Notes: generated by a model from the sequence alone, not told the origin. Numbered from the stretch's first letter, positions 28,312 to 37,280 are shown. The stretch is 64,000 nucleotides of DNA from Meiothermus ruber DSM 1279 (GCF_000024425.1 NC_013946.1:1488001-1552000); one strand, 5' to 3'. Numbers and translations: made by a program.

Positions 28312-31300
28312 TCAGACCACCAGCCCCACCGAGGCCCCATCCTGGGGGGTGAAGCCCAGGCGGGCGTCGTAGAGCGCGGGGTCGGCAGAGAGAAACCAGT
28401 CCGGAGCCTCGCCCCGCCCATAGCGCAGGAAGACCGTCTCCAGGAAGGGCGGGGGGCCATCTTTGGGCAGGAAGTAGGGCACGGTGTAGGGCCGGGCCCG
28501 GTGAATCCAGGCTGCGGAAATGCCGTGGTCGCGGGCCTCCTGCATCAGGGCCAGGGCTTCGTCGTTATAGGGCACCACCACGTTTACCGCCACCGACTCG
28601 ATGATCCGGTAGCGCCGGGCCAGCTCGGTGTAGTTCTGGGTCTGAATCAAGGCCTCGATCGCAGGGTCGCTCACCTGCTGGAGCGCGTAGAGGCTCTGGT
28701 AGTAACGGCGGAAGGTGGTGGGCTCGAGGGTGAGCGGCCCCTCGGCCTGCAAGGCGCGGGTCAGGGCGGCGGCCCGGCCATAGGCCCGGTCGGGGTAGGC
28801 TTCCTCCTGGGGCAGGAAGACCACCAGCCGGCCTTGCGGGCGCAGGCCGTGCCGGTTGATGCGCCCAGCGGTCTGGGCGATGGCCTCGAGCGGCCCCAAA
28901 GCGCGGTAGCCCGCCGGGAAGTCCAGCTCCACCCCGGCCTCCACCACCTGGGTAGCTACCAAGCGGCAGGGCTGGCCCTGCTCTAAGCGGCGCTGTACCT
29001 CCTCGAGCACCCTTCGCCGGTGGGCCGGGCACAGGGCGGTGGACAGGTGGTAGAGCCCCTCGAGGTTGCGCGCCTGGGACTCCTGGAACAGCGCGTAGGC
29101 CTGGCGCTTGAGGTTGAGCACCGCCAGCACCTGCGGCTCGGCCTCCAGCAGGGTAGCCAGATGGGGCCAGGGGATGGGGTTTTTCAACCACCACTCGAGT
29201 TCTACCCGCCGGCTCTGGGCAAAAAGCCGCTCGGGCTCCGGCACCATCTCCACCGGCTGCCAGCCCTGGGGCTCGCCGCGCTGGATCTGCTCGTGCAGGG
29301 TGTCGAAGGCGGGCTGGGTGGCGGTGGCGAACACCACCACCGCGCCGTACTTTTGGCTGGCTAGGCGGGCCAGGGTTTTGAGGGTGGGCACGGCCAGGTG
29401 GGTGGGCAGGGTCTGCACCTCGTCGAAAAGCAGCACGCTACCCGCCAGGTTGTGCAGCTTGCGGCAGGCCCCAGGGCGGTTGGCGTGCAGGCTTTCCAGA
29501 AGCTGCACGTGGGTGGTGAGGACGATGGGGGCCTCCCAGTTTTCGCTCAAGAGGCGGCGTTCGCGCTCCTGCAAGTCCTGCTCGTCGGAGAGTTCTCTGG
29601 AGAGGGGCCGGTAGGCCAGGCTGTGGTCTTCCAGGATGTAATGGGGCCCGAAGTCGGCGAACAGCTCGCGGTAGACTTTGGCGGTCTGGTCGAGGATGGA
29701 AAGATAGGGCAGCACCACCACAATCCGGCGTATGCGGGGGTCGCGCGCGGCCCGCCGCAGGGCGAAGCGCAGCATGGCCAGGGTCTTGCCCAGGCCGGTG
29801 GGGGCGGTGAGGGTGAAGACCGAGGCGGCCTGCTCTGCCGCGCTCGCCGCGGCCTCGGCCACAACCCTGCGCAGTTCGAGCGTTTTCTGGGGGATGTGGC
29901 CTGCCTGGCTAAGCTGGGCCAGGTGGGCCTCGAGGCGCTCGAGGGCCTCCCTGGCCCGCAACTCCGGGGGTGCAGGACGGGCTTCAGGGCCTTTGATGTG
30001 GGCCTCGGTGTCCAGAAAATCGGCGTCCACCAGGGCCGAGAAGAGCATGCGGGTATCCAGCATGGCAGCTGCCCCCGCCGGGGGGGAGATGCGGGTCTGG
30101 CTGGGCGGGGGCAGCTCGAGGCCATCCTTCTGCAGGCGGGCTTTGAGCACCTCGAGGTCGGTCTCGCTCAGCCGCAGTTCGGGCGGAACACCCTTTCCGT
30201 CCTCGCGTAGCTTCATCTCCATCAGGCTTTCCCTGGCCCCGCTTTGCAGCCCGATGTGGTGGCCCTGTACGGCCAGGGCCACCGCGGGCTGGCGGTACTC
30301 GAACAAGGCCAGGTGGGCCCCCGCCGACCAGTGGTCGAGGCCTTTTTCCCTGCCCTCGAGTCGGCGCTGGAAAAGGTCGCCGTACTTGCCCAGGTCGTGC
30401 AGGCGGCCCGCCAGCCGCGCGTTTTCTTCCTCGCCAAAGGGCCGGGCCTTGGCCGCCGCCCGCTCGGCCACCTGGTGCAGGTGTTCCCGCAGGGGCTGCC
30501 AGCGGGCGGGGTTGGGGTGGGTGTGGGCCCAGTAGGTTCTGAAAGCCAGGCCGGGCTGCCCGTACTGCTCGAGCACCGCCCGCGCCTCGGCCAGCCAGGC
30601 CTGCCGCAGGCTTTCCGGCTCCAGCACCTCCACCCTGGGCCCCCAGCTCTGAATCCAGGGTAGCAGCTCGAGGGGGAATCCTTCGGTATCGGTGCCAACG
30701 GTAATTTGAACGAGAGTGCTACCACCCTCGAGCTGCTCAAGGATCTGCAGGTTGGGGTAACCCCCCTCCCGGATGCGCTCGCTGGCCTCCGGGTTGAAGC
30801 GCAGCCGCACCCGCATGGGCGGCTCGCTGCGCACGATGCCCCAGGCGCTGGAAAGGTACTGGCTGGGGTCGAAGTCGTCGGGAATGGTGTAGGTTTCGTC
30901 CAGCAGGCGCGGGCGCTGGATGCGCTCGAGCTTGTAGGTTTTGAGGTTCTCGAGGTAGTGCAAACCCCGGCCATACAGGCGGTCTTTGCCGATCACATAA
31001 ACTGCCATATTGGCCCTGGACACCTCGATGAAGTAGGTCTCGAGTTCGACCCGGATGACCCGCGCCTGGGGAAGGCGGTACTCAAAGGCCACCACCTGCT
31101 GGTTGAGCCAGCCCTGGGTGAGGGTCTCGAGGTTGGCCCCGCTCAGGCTGGGGGGGCGCTGGTTCAGGGCCTCGGTGCTGCGCAGGGCGATGCTGCGCAG
31201 GGGCTCCGGCAGGCTTCTTGCCAGCTTGCGCAGCGACTCCTGGTAGGCTTTGTTGCTGCCGGGCGCGTGATGGGCCAGCATGCGCAAGGCCGCATGGGCC

Positions 31301-31548
31301 ACCACCGTCTCGGTAAGGCTCAGCCGCTCCCGCACCTCGACCCAGTAGAGGCCCCGCAGCCGGTCGTGCCGGAACTCGAGCCCCAGCCGCTCGGCCAGGG
31401 CCTGGGCCTCGAGCAGGTAGTCGAAAATGGCCCGCTCGCCCAGACCCAGCTCCCGGCGCAGTTCGTGGGGCCGCCAGGCTTTCTGCTCGAGCAGCTCCAA
31501 CAGTCGGAGCAGCCTGTGGGCTTTGTTTTGGTGGTACGTTGCTTCCAT
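28312..31548 (-). CDS. cas3: WYL-type regulator fused to Cas3 nuclease-helicase
   Basis: A single uninterrupted frame of 1078 residues. Residues about 1-70 form an HTH (HELRRELGLGERAIFDYLLE), about 150-215 a WYL-like domain (NMAVYVIGKDRLYG ... YKLERIQRP) and about 240-325 a WCX-like C-terminal extension: together the layout of a WYL transcription factor. Cas3 starts at about residue 336 (FRTYWAHTHPNP). It has the HD nuclease (LHDLGKYG, His384-Asp385; AVQGHHIGL), Walker A TAPTGLGKT (581-589), DEVQ (709-712), FATATQPAF, and motif VI QTAGRINRHG. Ordinary I-C Cas3 is about 740-800 residues. The first cas gene of the operon, it may control its own promoter. Confidence 0.93.
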   Translation of the reverse strand: MEATYHQNKAHRLLRLLELLEQKAWRPHELRRELGLGERAIFDYLLEAQALAERLGLEFRHDRLRGLYWVEVRERLSLTETVVAHAALRMLAHHAPGSNKAYQESLRKLARSLPEPLRSIALRSTEALNQRPPSLSGANLETLTQGWLNQQVVAFEYRLPQARVIRVELETYFIEVSRANMAVYVIGKDRLYGRGLHYLENLKTYKLERIQRPRLLDETYTIPDDFDPSQYLSSAWGIVRSEPPMRVRLRFNPEASERIREGGYPNLQILEQLEGGSTLVQITVGTDTEGFPLELLPWIQSWGPRVEVLEPESLRQAWLAEARAVLEQYGQPGLAFRTYWAHTHPNPARWQPLREHLHQVAERAAAKARPFGEEENARLAGRLHDLGKYGDLFQRRLEGREKGLDHWSAGAHLALFEYRQPAVALAVQGHHIGLQSGARESLMEMKLREDGKGVPPELRLSETDLEVLKARLQKDGLELPPPSQTRISPPAGAAAMLDTRMLFSALVDADFLDTEAHIKGPEARPAPPELRAREALERLEAHLAQLSQAGHIPQKTLELRRVVAEAAASAAEQAASVFTLTAPTGLGKTLAMLRFALRRAARDPRIRRIVVVLPYLSILDQTAKVYRELFADFGPHYILEDHSLAYRPLSRELSDEQDLQERERRLLSENWEAPIVLTTHVQLLESLHANRPGACRKLHNLAGSVLLFDEVQTLPTHLAVPTLKTLARLASQKYGAVVVFATATQPAFDTLHEQIQRGEPQGWQPVEMVPEPERLFAQSRRVELEWWLKNPIPWPHLATLLEAEPQVLAVLNLKRQAYALFQESQARNLEGLYHLSTALCPAHRRRVLEEVQRRLEQGQPCRLVATQVVEAGVELDFPAGYRALGPLEAIAQTAGRINRHGLRPQGRLVVFLPQEEAYPDRAYGRAAALTRALQAEGPLTLEPTTFRRYYQSLYALQQVSDPAIEALIQTQNYTELARRYRIIESVAVNVVVPYNDEALALMQEARDHGISAAWIHRARPYTVPYFLPKDGPPPFLETVFLRYGRGEAPDWFLSADPALYDARLGFTPQDGASVGLVV

Positions 31549-31567
31549 ATACCAGCACCAGCAGCAA

Positions 31568-31588
31568 GGTTTACTAGTAGCGTAAACC
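31568..31588. promoter_or_regulatory. Candidate operator in the cas3 promoter region
   Basis: A perfect inverted repeat, GGTTTAC-7-GTAAACC, lies 20 bases upstream of the cas3 start. A pair of CGTCCAG direct repeats (about 31594-31610) and an AT-rich stretch with TATAAA-11-TTTATA (31637-31659) follow further upstream. The gap 31549-31698 is the only sizeable non-coding space before the cas operon, so its promoter should be here. Ligand and regulator are not shown. Confidence 0.55.
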
Positions 31589-31698
31589 CTGTCGTCCAGC
31601 TCTCGTCCAGGTAGCTTTTTACGCGCTTTGTTGTGTTATAAAACTTGAGTGTGTTTATATCAGGATACAATCCGAGCCTGGGCACTCGTAGGGCCACC

Positions 31699-33291
31699 CT
31701 ATATGACATTCCACTGCTGGCGGTACTCCTCAATCCAGTTGCTGTAGTAGCCCGGCATGAACTCGAGCATCTGCCCCTGGTGGTCGAGGGGGGGCTCGGT
31801 TGGGAAGACCCACTCGCTTTCGGGGTCGAGGGTGTACATCCTCCCAGTGCTGCGCACGCTGTCCTTCCAGCCCAGGGTCAGCCGCAGGGAATTGACCACC
31901 TCCCACAAGGCTTTACGGGGGTTCTTGCCGGGGGTGGCAATCTGATCCAACAAGACCTCGAGGCTGGCCGAGCCGCCTTTAATCAGGAGAAACACCAGTA
32001 ACTCACCAGCCTTGCTCACTGCAGGCAGTGGTACAGCCCGACCGTTGACCCGCACCTCGAGCCGCCCATAGGGGTTCACCTCTACCCGGTAGGTTGCGCG
32101 TACCCTGGGCTGGGCACCCTGTACAGCCGAGGCCAACAAGGGGAAGCAGCTCAGCTCTTCTCTGAACCAAAAGTGGTTGCTTTCCACGGAGGCCAGCCGG
32201 TCTTTGGCCTGGGCCAGGTCGCCTTTGCAGCGCAGCCACTCGGCCTCGAGGATGCCCAGTTGAATCTTCTCCCGATCCCCGAGCGAGATGGAGCGAAGAT
32301 AGGGCAGCTTTTGCTCGAGGTACTCGAGGTGGCCCAGCATCAGGTGGGCCGCGGCAATGTCCAGCTCGATCCAGCGCTCCTCAGGGTTGATCCGGTGGGC
32401 TTGCAACAGCTTAGCCAGACCCTCCTCAACCTGGCCCATAAGACGCAGGGTGTGACCCCAGCCCCACAAGGCCAGTTGGGCATCATCGGCATCGCCCCTG
32501 GCCTTGTAGGCCTCCTGGTAGGCTTGCAAGGCCCGCTGCAACTCGCCGAACATACGCCGCACAATCCCCAGCCCCAGCAAAGCCCGTCCACGAATGCCGT
32601 TGGCCGCTTTTTTCTGGCTTATACGAAGCGCTTCTAAAAAATGCTGCTCGGCCTCTGCAGGCTTATTTTTGAGTAAAAGATAGCCGATGTTGCTATGCGT
32701 CCAGGCCAGATAGTAAGGGTCGTTTTCAAGGTAGATAAGGGCTTCGGCCCAGGTTGCATGGGCTGGTGCGTGCTGGTTACTGCTGTAAAGATGCCAGCCA
32801 TAATCCAGCAACATCCGCCCTAAGGCATGGCCTTGTAGGTGGTTGCGGGCCTGCTCGAAGTAGTGTTGCCACCCGGCCTGCTTGAGCCGGTTTGTCGCCA
32901 TACCCAGGCAGCGGTAGTACAACCCCCTATCGGGTACAGAGGCTTCACAAAGGCTCTGGAGCACCTCCATAGCCTGTTGGTTCTGGTTGAGCTGAAGAAG
33001 GGCCCAGGCCCGATAAAGGTGCAGGCCATCGGCAGGGGTATTGGACTCGAACCAGGCCAGAACATCCTTTGGCTTTCGGGCTCGAGCCAGGGTTTGCAGG
33101 TAGATGCGCTGAAAAACCTGCTCCTGCCGCAAAGGCTCTGGCACACCCTCCAGCAGGCGCAAAAACCTTTCGGTTTGATGATAGGTCTGGTGCTGCTCGT
33201 TGGCGTTTTGTAGCAGTTGCAGGGCCAGATCAGCCCGGCCCTGCTCGGCCAGAGCCTCTAGATTTGCTCCCAGCAGCTCCAGATCCCTCAC
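31699..33291 (-). CDS. TPR protein with C-terminal winged-helix domain, putative regulator
   Basis: 530 residues. Residues about 1-390 are tetratricopeptide-like helices (LGIVRRMFGELQRALQAYQEAYK, and similar). From about residue 395 the pattern is that of an OmpR/PhoB-type or activator-domain winged helix: a beta pair (YGRLEVRVNGRAVPL), then helices SKAGELLVFLLI and RKALWEVVNSLRLTLG, and a wing VRSTGRMYTL. No signal peptide. It lies between array 2 and the cas operon on the cas strand and 45 bases after a small membrane-peptide gene. Large TPR regulators often sense peptides, which makes the pairing interesting. Its role in CRISPR control is inferred from position. Confidence 0.7.
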   Translation of the reverse strand: MRDLELLGANLEALAEQGRADLALQLLQNANEQHQTYHQTERFLRLLEGVPEPLRQEQVFQRIYLQTLARARKPKDVLAWFESNTPADGLHLYRAWALLQLNQNQQAMEVLQSLCEASVPDRGLYYRCLGMATNRLKQAGWQHYFEQARNHLQGHALGRMLLDYGWHLYSSNQHAPAHATWAEALIYLENDPYYLAWTHSNIGYLLLKNKPAEAEQHFLEALRISQKKAANGIRGRALLGLGIVRRMFGELQRALQAYQEAYKARGDADDAQLALWGWGHTLRLMGQVEEGLAKLLQAHRINPEERWIELDIAAAHLMLGHLEYLEQKLPYLRSISLGDREKIQLGILEAEWLRCKGDLAQAKDRLASVESNHFWFREELSCFPLLASAVQGAQPRVRATYRVEVNPYGRLEVRVNGRAVPLPAVSKAGELLVFLLIKGGSASLEVLLDQIATPGKNPRKALWEVVNSLRLTLGWKDSVRSTGRMYTLDPESEWVFPTEPPLDHQGQMLEFMPGYYSNWIEEYRQQWNVI

Positions 33292-33315
33292 GCATTTTTC
33301 ATCATACTAAGCCGT

Positions 33316-33337
33316 GGGTGGGCTGCCCAGCCCACCC
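33316..33337 (-). terminator. Hairpin between peptide gene and TPR regulator
   Basis: Perfect 9-bp arms (GGGTGGGCT / AGCCCACCC) with a GCCC loop, overlapping the end of the small gene's stop codon by one base. No T-run follows on either strand, so it may slow or protect the transcript rather than end it. Confidence 0.5.
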
Positions 33338-33486
33338 TAGCCGCCAGCACAACATTTGGGAATGTCGCCAGCAGTTTGCCCCGGCACCGGAGCCGGTGCA
33401 AAGAGGGCCAACCCTCCCAACAACAGAACCAGCGCAACCAACCAGCCGATTTGCTTTTTCCCGAGAGCAGAACGTGTCTTGTTCAT
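33337..33486 (-). CDS. Small single-span membrane or exported peptide, 49 residues
   Basis: An ATG at 33484-33486 with GGAGG four bases upstream opens a 49-codon frame ending in TAG. The product starts basic (MNKTRSALGKKQ), has one hydrophobic helix (IGWLVALVLLLGGLALFA) and ends in a polar tail with PVPGQTAGDIPKCCAGG, including two adjacent Cys. This is the layout of a signal peptide or anchor plus a short exported tail. It is on the same strand as the TPR regulator and directly upstream of it. A palindrome at 33511-33525 precedes it. No family was recognised. The good ribosome site, codon quality and hydrophobic pattern support it; it is below usual gene-calling length. Confidence 0.6.
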   Translation of the reverse strand: MNKTRSALGKKQIGWLVALVLLLGGLALFAPAPVPGQTAGDIPKCCAGG

Positions 33487-33510
33487 GCCCTCCAGCGTCG
33501 GGGCGGGGTA

Positions 33511-33525
33511 TGCACAGTTTGTGCA
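33511..33525. promoter_or_regulatory. Palindromic site upstream of the peptide gene
   Basis: TGCACA-3-TGTGCA, a perfect 15-bp palindrome 25 bases upstream of the small gene's start. It could be an operator for the adjacent TPR regulator. No other evidence. Confidence 0.4.
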
Positions 33526-33554
33526 GGGTGAGGTAATCTAGTGGCTAGGTAACC

Positions 33555-33735
33555 GCGCGAACCCCAAGCAAGTGCCAAAACCCAGGGGGGTTCGCGCAAG
33601 CCGAGAAACTGGCTAGGGGACATTGAAAACCCGCTTTCCCTCCACCTTCCCCCACCCTGCGTCGGAAGCTTTTTTTGGGGGGTTCGCGCAAACGGCCTCT
33701 TGAACCCCGTCCTGCACGCACGCTAGAATGAGGCT
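33555..33735 (+). promoter_or_regulatory. Leader of CRISPR array 2
   Basis: 181 bp next to the first repeat, identical to the inverted leader of array 1 except for one base. It contains GGTTCGCGCAA twice (near 33590 and 33681), an inverted copy at its distal end, and a C/T-rich middle. Transcription should run rightward into the array. Confidence 0.85.
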
Positions 33736-34565
33736 GTTGCACTCGGGCGATAGCTCGAGTGAGGATTGAAACGGCGGCCAGGAGGAGGGCCCCGGCGAGC
33801 GCTTCAGGTTGCACTCGGGCGATAGCTCGAGTGAGGATTGAAACGAAGACGGCCCCCGCGACCCCCCCGATGGCCCCCGTTGCACTCGGGCGATAGCTCG
33901 AGTGAGGATTGAAACTCGAGAGTGGATGGCCCGCTCGTAGAGCGCTCTAGAGGTTGCACTCGGGCGATAGCTCGAGTGAGGATTGAAACCTTCATATATT
34001 CCTCCCTTCTGGCTATAGAATAGGTTGCACTCGGGCGATAGCTCGAGTGAGGATTGAAACCTCAATGACGGACGCAGTGCCGGTTTGGAAGTCAACGGTT
34101 GCACTCGGGCGATAGCTCGAGTGAGGATTGAAACCTCGCCCGTGAGGGTGATGGCCCGCAACAACCCCACGTTGCACTCGGGCGATAGCTCGAGTGAGGA
34201 TTGAAACGCGTAGGTGCAGGCGGCAATCGCCGCCTCCACCGCGTTGCACTCGGGCGATAGCTCGAGTGAGGATTGAAACGGCGAGGGCTTGAACGAGTTC
34301 CTTCATGCGTACGTTGCACTCGGGCGATAGCTCGAGTGAGGATTGAAACTTCGCGGGCGCCGGCGAGGGCGCCGGCCCCCTGACGTTGCACTCGGGCGAT
34401 AGCTCGAGTGAGGATTGAAACTTCACTAAAAAATTTCCGCAACATAGACCCAACAGTGTTGCACTCGGGCGATAGCTCGAGTGAGGATTGAAACCTCAAA
34501 GTTGATGTACACGCGGAAATCTCCTAGGGTTGCACTCGGGCGATAGCTCGAGTGAGGATTGAAAC
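33736..34565 (+). CRISPR. CRISPR array 2: 12 identical repeats, 11 spacers
   Basis: Same 37-bp repeat as array 1, in the opposite orientation. Repeats start at 33736, 33808, 33879, 33953, 34024, 34098, 34171, 34243, 34313, 34385, 34458 and 34529; spacers are 33-37 bp. No spacer is obviously shared with array 1. The last repeat is intact, unlike the decayed terminal repeat of array 1, so the old end may have been lost recently. The array ends 64 bases before the convergent lysS gene. Confidence 0.98.
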
Positions 34566-34583
34566 TACACCGCACGCGACGCT

Positions 34584-34614
34584 CATCGTCGCCGAGCACG
34601 ATGCGATTTCTTTT
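34584..34614 (+). terminator. Weak terminator candidate after array 2
   Basis: CATCGT-8-ACGATG followed by a T-rich stretch (TTTCTTTT). It may end the array 2 transcript before lysS. Short stem. Confidence 0.35.
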
Positions 34615-34629
34615 GAACCTAGTGGTGGA

Positions 34630-36138
34630 TCACTCCTGGTCGGTGGATTCCTCGAGGTCGGGTGCTTCTTTACGCGGCTTGAGCAGAGGGAAGAGGATTA
34701 CGTCGCGGATGCTTTCTTGGTTGGTGAGTACCATAGCCAGCCGGTCTATGCCCAGGCCCATACCGGCGGCGGGGGGCATGCCGTACTCGAGGGCCAGCAA
34801 AAAGTCTTCGTCGATCTCCGGTTCCTCGTCGTCGCCGGCCTCGCGGCGCTTAGCCTGTTCCTGGAAGCGCGCGCGCTGATCGAGGGCATCGTTGAGCTCA
34901 GAATAAATAGGGGAGATCTCGAAGCCGGCCACAAATAGGTCGGCGCGCTCGGTGAGGTTGGTCTTGCTGGGGTCGCGGTGACGCTTGACCAGTGGGCTGA
35001 TGGCCAAGGGCACATCCACCACAAACGTGGGCTGAATCAGGGTGTGCTCCACGTAGTGCCCGAACAGCTTGTCCAGCAATTTGTAACTGGGTACGCTGCG
35101 CAGCTCCGGGTGCTTTTGATCGGCCCAGGTGCGCAGGCGCTCGAGGTCGGTGGGGTCGAAGTCGAGGCCGGCTCGCTCTTTGAGGGTGGCAACAAAATCT
35201 ATGCGCTTGAAGGGCTTGGCAAAGTCAATCAGATGCTCACCATACTGCACCTGGGTGCTGCCAAAGAGGTGCTGCACCAGGCCCGAGAGCAGGTCTTCGA
35301 CCAGGGCCATCATGTCGTGGTAGTCGGCATAGGCCCAGTAGGCCTCGAGCATGGTGAACTCGGGGTTGTGCTTGACCGAGATGCCTTCGTTGCGGTAGTT
35401 GCGGCCAATCTCGAAGACCTTCTCGAAACCGCCTACCAGCAGGCGCTTGAGGTGCAGCTCGAGGGCAATGCGCAGGTTGAACTCGTGATCGAGCGCGTTG
35501 TGGAAGGTTTTGAAGGGCTTGGCCTCGGTGCCGCCGGCGATGGCCTGCAGGGTAGGGCCTTCAACCTCCAAAAAGCCCCGCTGGTCGAAGAAATCGCGGA
35601 TGTAGCGCACCATACGGCTGCGAATGCGAAACACCTCCCGCACCTCGGGGTTCTGGATCAGGTCGAGGTAGCGCTGGCGGTAGCGGGTTTCCACGTCGCG
35701 GATGCCGTGCCACTTGTCGGGCAGGGGGTGGAGCGACTTGACCAGGGGTACGAATTTTCGAACCTTGATGGTTATCTCGCCGGTTTTGGTGGTGAAAACC
35801 GTACCCTCAACCCCCAAAATATCGCCGATATCGAGTTTTTTGATCAGGTCGTAATGCTCGGTGATGTCGCGGGCCAGGTAGAGCTGAATGCGCCCGCTCT
35901 GGTCTTGCAGGTGGGCAAAGCTGGCCTTGCCCATGTGACGGAAGGTCATCAGGCGGCCCGCTACGCGCACCTCTTCCTCGGGCCACTCCTGCTGGGGGGC
36001 GGCCCCGGCGTGGGCGGCCAGAATCTGAGCGGCGTCGTGGGTCTTGGGGAAGCGGTAGGGGAAGCGCTCGAAGCCGGCTTCGGCCAGGGCCTCGAGGTTG
36101 GCTAGGCGTTGTTGGGTCTGTTCGCTGTACTCAGGCAT
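34630..36138 (-). CDS. lysS: Lysyl-tRNA synthetase (class II)
   Basis: About 502 residues, normal for LysS. N-terminal OB-fold anticodon-binding domain ([23 protein letters not shown]) and a class II catalytic core: motif 2 [24 protein letters not shown]-type text about residues 255-278 and motif 3 [15 protein letters not shown] near the end. Start ATG 36138; a GTG six bases further up is also in frame. Followed on the same strand... upstream lies gfh1, separated by a terminator, so lysS has its own promoter. Confidence 0.96.
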   Translation of the reverse strand: MPEYSEQTQQRLANLEALAEAGFERFPYRFPKTHDAAQILAAHAGAAPQQEWPEEEVRVAGRLMTFRHMGKASFAHLQDQSGRIQLYLARDITEHYDLIKKLDIGDILGVEGTVFTTKTGEITIKVRKFVPLVKSLHPLPDKWHGIRDVETRYRQRYLDLIQNPEVREVFRIRSRMVRYIRDFFDQRGFLEVEGPTLQAIAGGTEAKPFKTFHNALDHEFNLRIALELHLKRLLVGGFEKVFEIGRNYRNEGISVKHNPEFTMLEAYWAYADYHDMMALVEDLLSGLVQHLFGSTQVQYGEHLIDFAKPFKRIDFVATLKERAGLDFDPTDLERLRTWADQKHPELRSVPSYKLLDKLFGHYVEHTLIQPTFVVDVPLAISPLVKRHRDPSKTNLTERADLFVAGFEISPIYSELNDALDQRARFQEQAKRREAGDDEEPEIDEDFLLALEYGMPPAAGMGLGIDRLAMVLTNQESIRDVILFPLLKPRKEAPDLEESTDQE

Positions 36139-36197
36139 ACGCACATCCAGCTTTTAGAGTCTAAGCTGCACTGGGCCAATTCGCAAAGCGCGCCAAC

Positions 36198-36230
36198 AAA
36201 AAGCTCCCAATAGCGGGTGCTATTGGGGCT
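36198..36230 (-). terminator. Intrinsic terminator after gfh1
   Basis: Arms CCCAATAG / CTATTGGG (8 bp, extended by AGC/GCT) with a 6-base loop; on the minus strand it is followed by TTTTT. It lies 16 bases after the gfh1 stop. Confidence 0.88.
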
Positions 36231-36245
36231 TAAGCCTGGCAATGG

Positions 36246-36719
36246 CTAGTGCTGGATGGACTCTATTTTGAATTCCTTCTTACCCTTGGGGGTTTCAAGC
36301 AATACCTTGGCTCCCACCTGTTGTCCTAAAAGGGCCCGGCCCATGGGGCTTTCGTCAGAGATTTTCATGGGGCGTTCGAGTACGCTGGCCTCGGCTGGGG
36401 CCACCACCTGTACTTCCATGATCTCGCCCTCCTTCGACCGTAGGCTCACGATGGCCCCCAGCGTTACCTGGCTTACCTTGGTACCCTCTTCCTCCATGAT
36501 CTGTGCGCGGGAGAGGGTGTCGGTGAGCGAGTCGATGCGGGCCTCGATGCGGGCTTTCTCGCGCTTGGCGTCTTCCAGGCCCGAGTCGTCGTAATCGTCG
36601 GAGGACTCCATCAGCTCCTGCAATATACGTGTGGCATCCTGTAGCCGAGCCCGTTCCTGCTCGAGTTCGGCCACCAGTCGTTCATATCCCGATTTTGTCA
36701 ACTTGACTTCGCGTGCCAT
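36246..36719 (-). CDS. gfh1: Gre-factor homologue Gfh1 (RNA polymerase secondary-channel protein)
   Basis: 157 residues with an N-terminal coiled coil and a C-terminal FKBP-like domain, as in GreA. The coiled-coil tip reads ESSDDYDDSG, the acidic tip typical of Thermus Gfh1, which inhibits RNA polymerase from the secondary channel; true GreA tips have a DLSENAEY-like motif. The N-terminus MAREVKLTKSGYERL also matches Gfh1. It probably represses transcription under particular pH or stress conditions. Monocistronic, with its own terminator. Confidence 0.9.
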   Translation of the reverse strand: MAREVKLTKSGYERLVAELEQERARLQDATRILQELMESSDDYDDSGLEDAKREKARIEARIDSLTDTLSRAQIMEEEGTKVSQVTLGAIVSLRSKEGEIMEVQVVAPAEASVLERPMKISDESPMGRALLGQQVGAKVLLETPKGKKEFKIESIQH

Positions 36720-36896
36720 CCGGCCTCCTGAAGGTTTTTGAAATTTGGCGTTTTGCGCCTGTTCACAATCGCTACCGATGCTGCGTTACCGACCTGAGAT
36801 GTGTATGAGTTAGCCTGGCTTTGGAAGAGGCCCGGCGGATTGCCGAGCCTTTATAAAGTTGCCTTGGCCCCGTCTGAGAGGGGTCTTCAAGTCGCG

Positions 36897-37280
36897 CTAA
36901 GGTAGTATACCCCGCAGCAGGATTTCCCTCAAACGCGCTGGTGGGGCTATCCCAGAGCAGCTTTCCGTGTCCCGGCAGAGGGCCACGTACCGGAAGTGAC
37001 GGGCATCCTGACCCACCCCAAAGCGGAAAAATTGTGCGGCGGCTCGTGAAATATGGCGGTGGCAGGCCGCGCAGACGATGGGCGTGGTGCTACCGGTGGG
37101 CTCGAGGGGCTCTAAAATCAGGTGCAGTGGGCTTTCCTCGATATGCACCCGCGCCTCTTGATCCCGGTAATAAAGGATTTCCCCCGGAGGCCAGAGCTCC
37201 GGGGAGGTTCCAGGAAAGAGCTCTAAAATGAGCTCCCGCTCTTCGAAGCTTTTTTCCCCCATTTGCCTGTAGCTTACCAT
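36897..37280 (-). CDS. Conserved hypothetical protein with a CxxCH zinc-knuckle-like motif
   Basis: 127 residues if started at the ATG 37280; the frame is open further upstream but would run into the divergent MarR promoter. It contains CAACHRHIS near residue 92 and another Cys pair near CRDTESCSG. The first half is acidic and mixed alpha/beta. No known domain was recognised. The motif could bind zinc. The gap 36720-36896 holds no gene; only imperfect inverted repeats are seen there. Confidence 0.55.
   Translation of the reverse strand: MVSYRQMGEKSFEERELILELFPGTSPELWPPGEILYYRDQEARVHIEESPLHLILEPLEPTGSTTPIVCAACHRHISRAAAQFFRFGVGQDARHFRYVALCRDTESCSGIAPPARLREILLRGILP

Noticed and set aside
33292-33554. 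Plus-strand frames between array 2 leader and the TPR gene
   Set aside because: They are antisense to the small membrane-peptide gene and have no ribosome site.
34350-34384. Array 2 spacer with GGGCGCCGGC twice as an inserted repeat element
   Set aside because: The length fits a normal spacer and the flanking repeats are intact; it is probably protospacer composition.
36720-36896. Possible small RNA or terminator in the gfh1 upstream gap
   Set aside because: Only imperfect stems without a T-run were seen; nothing assignable.
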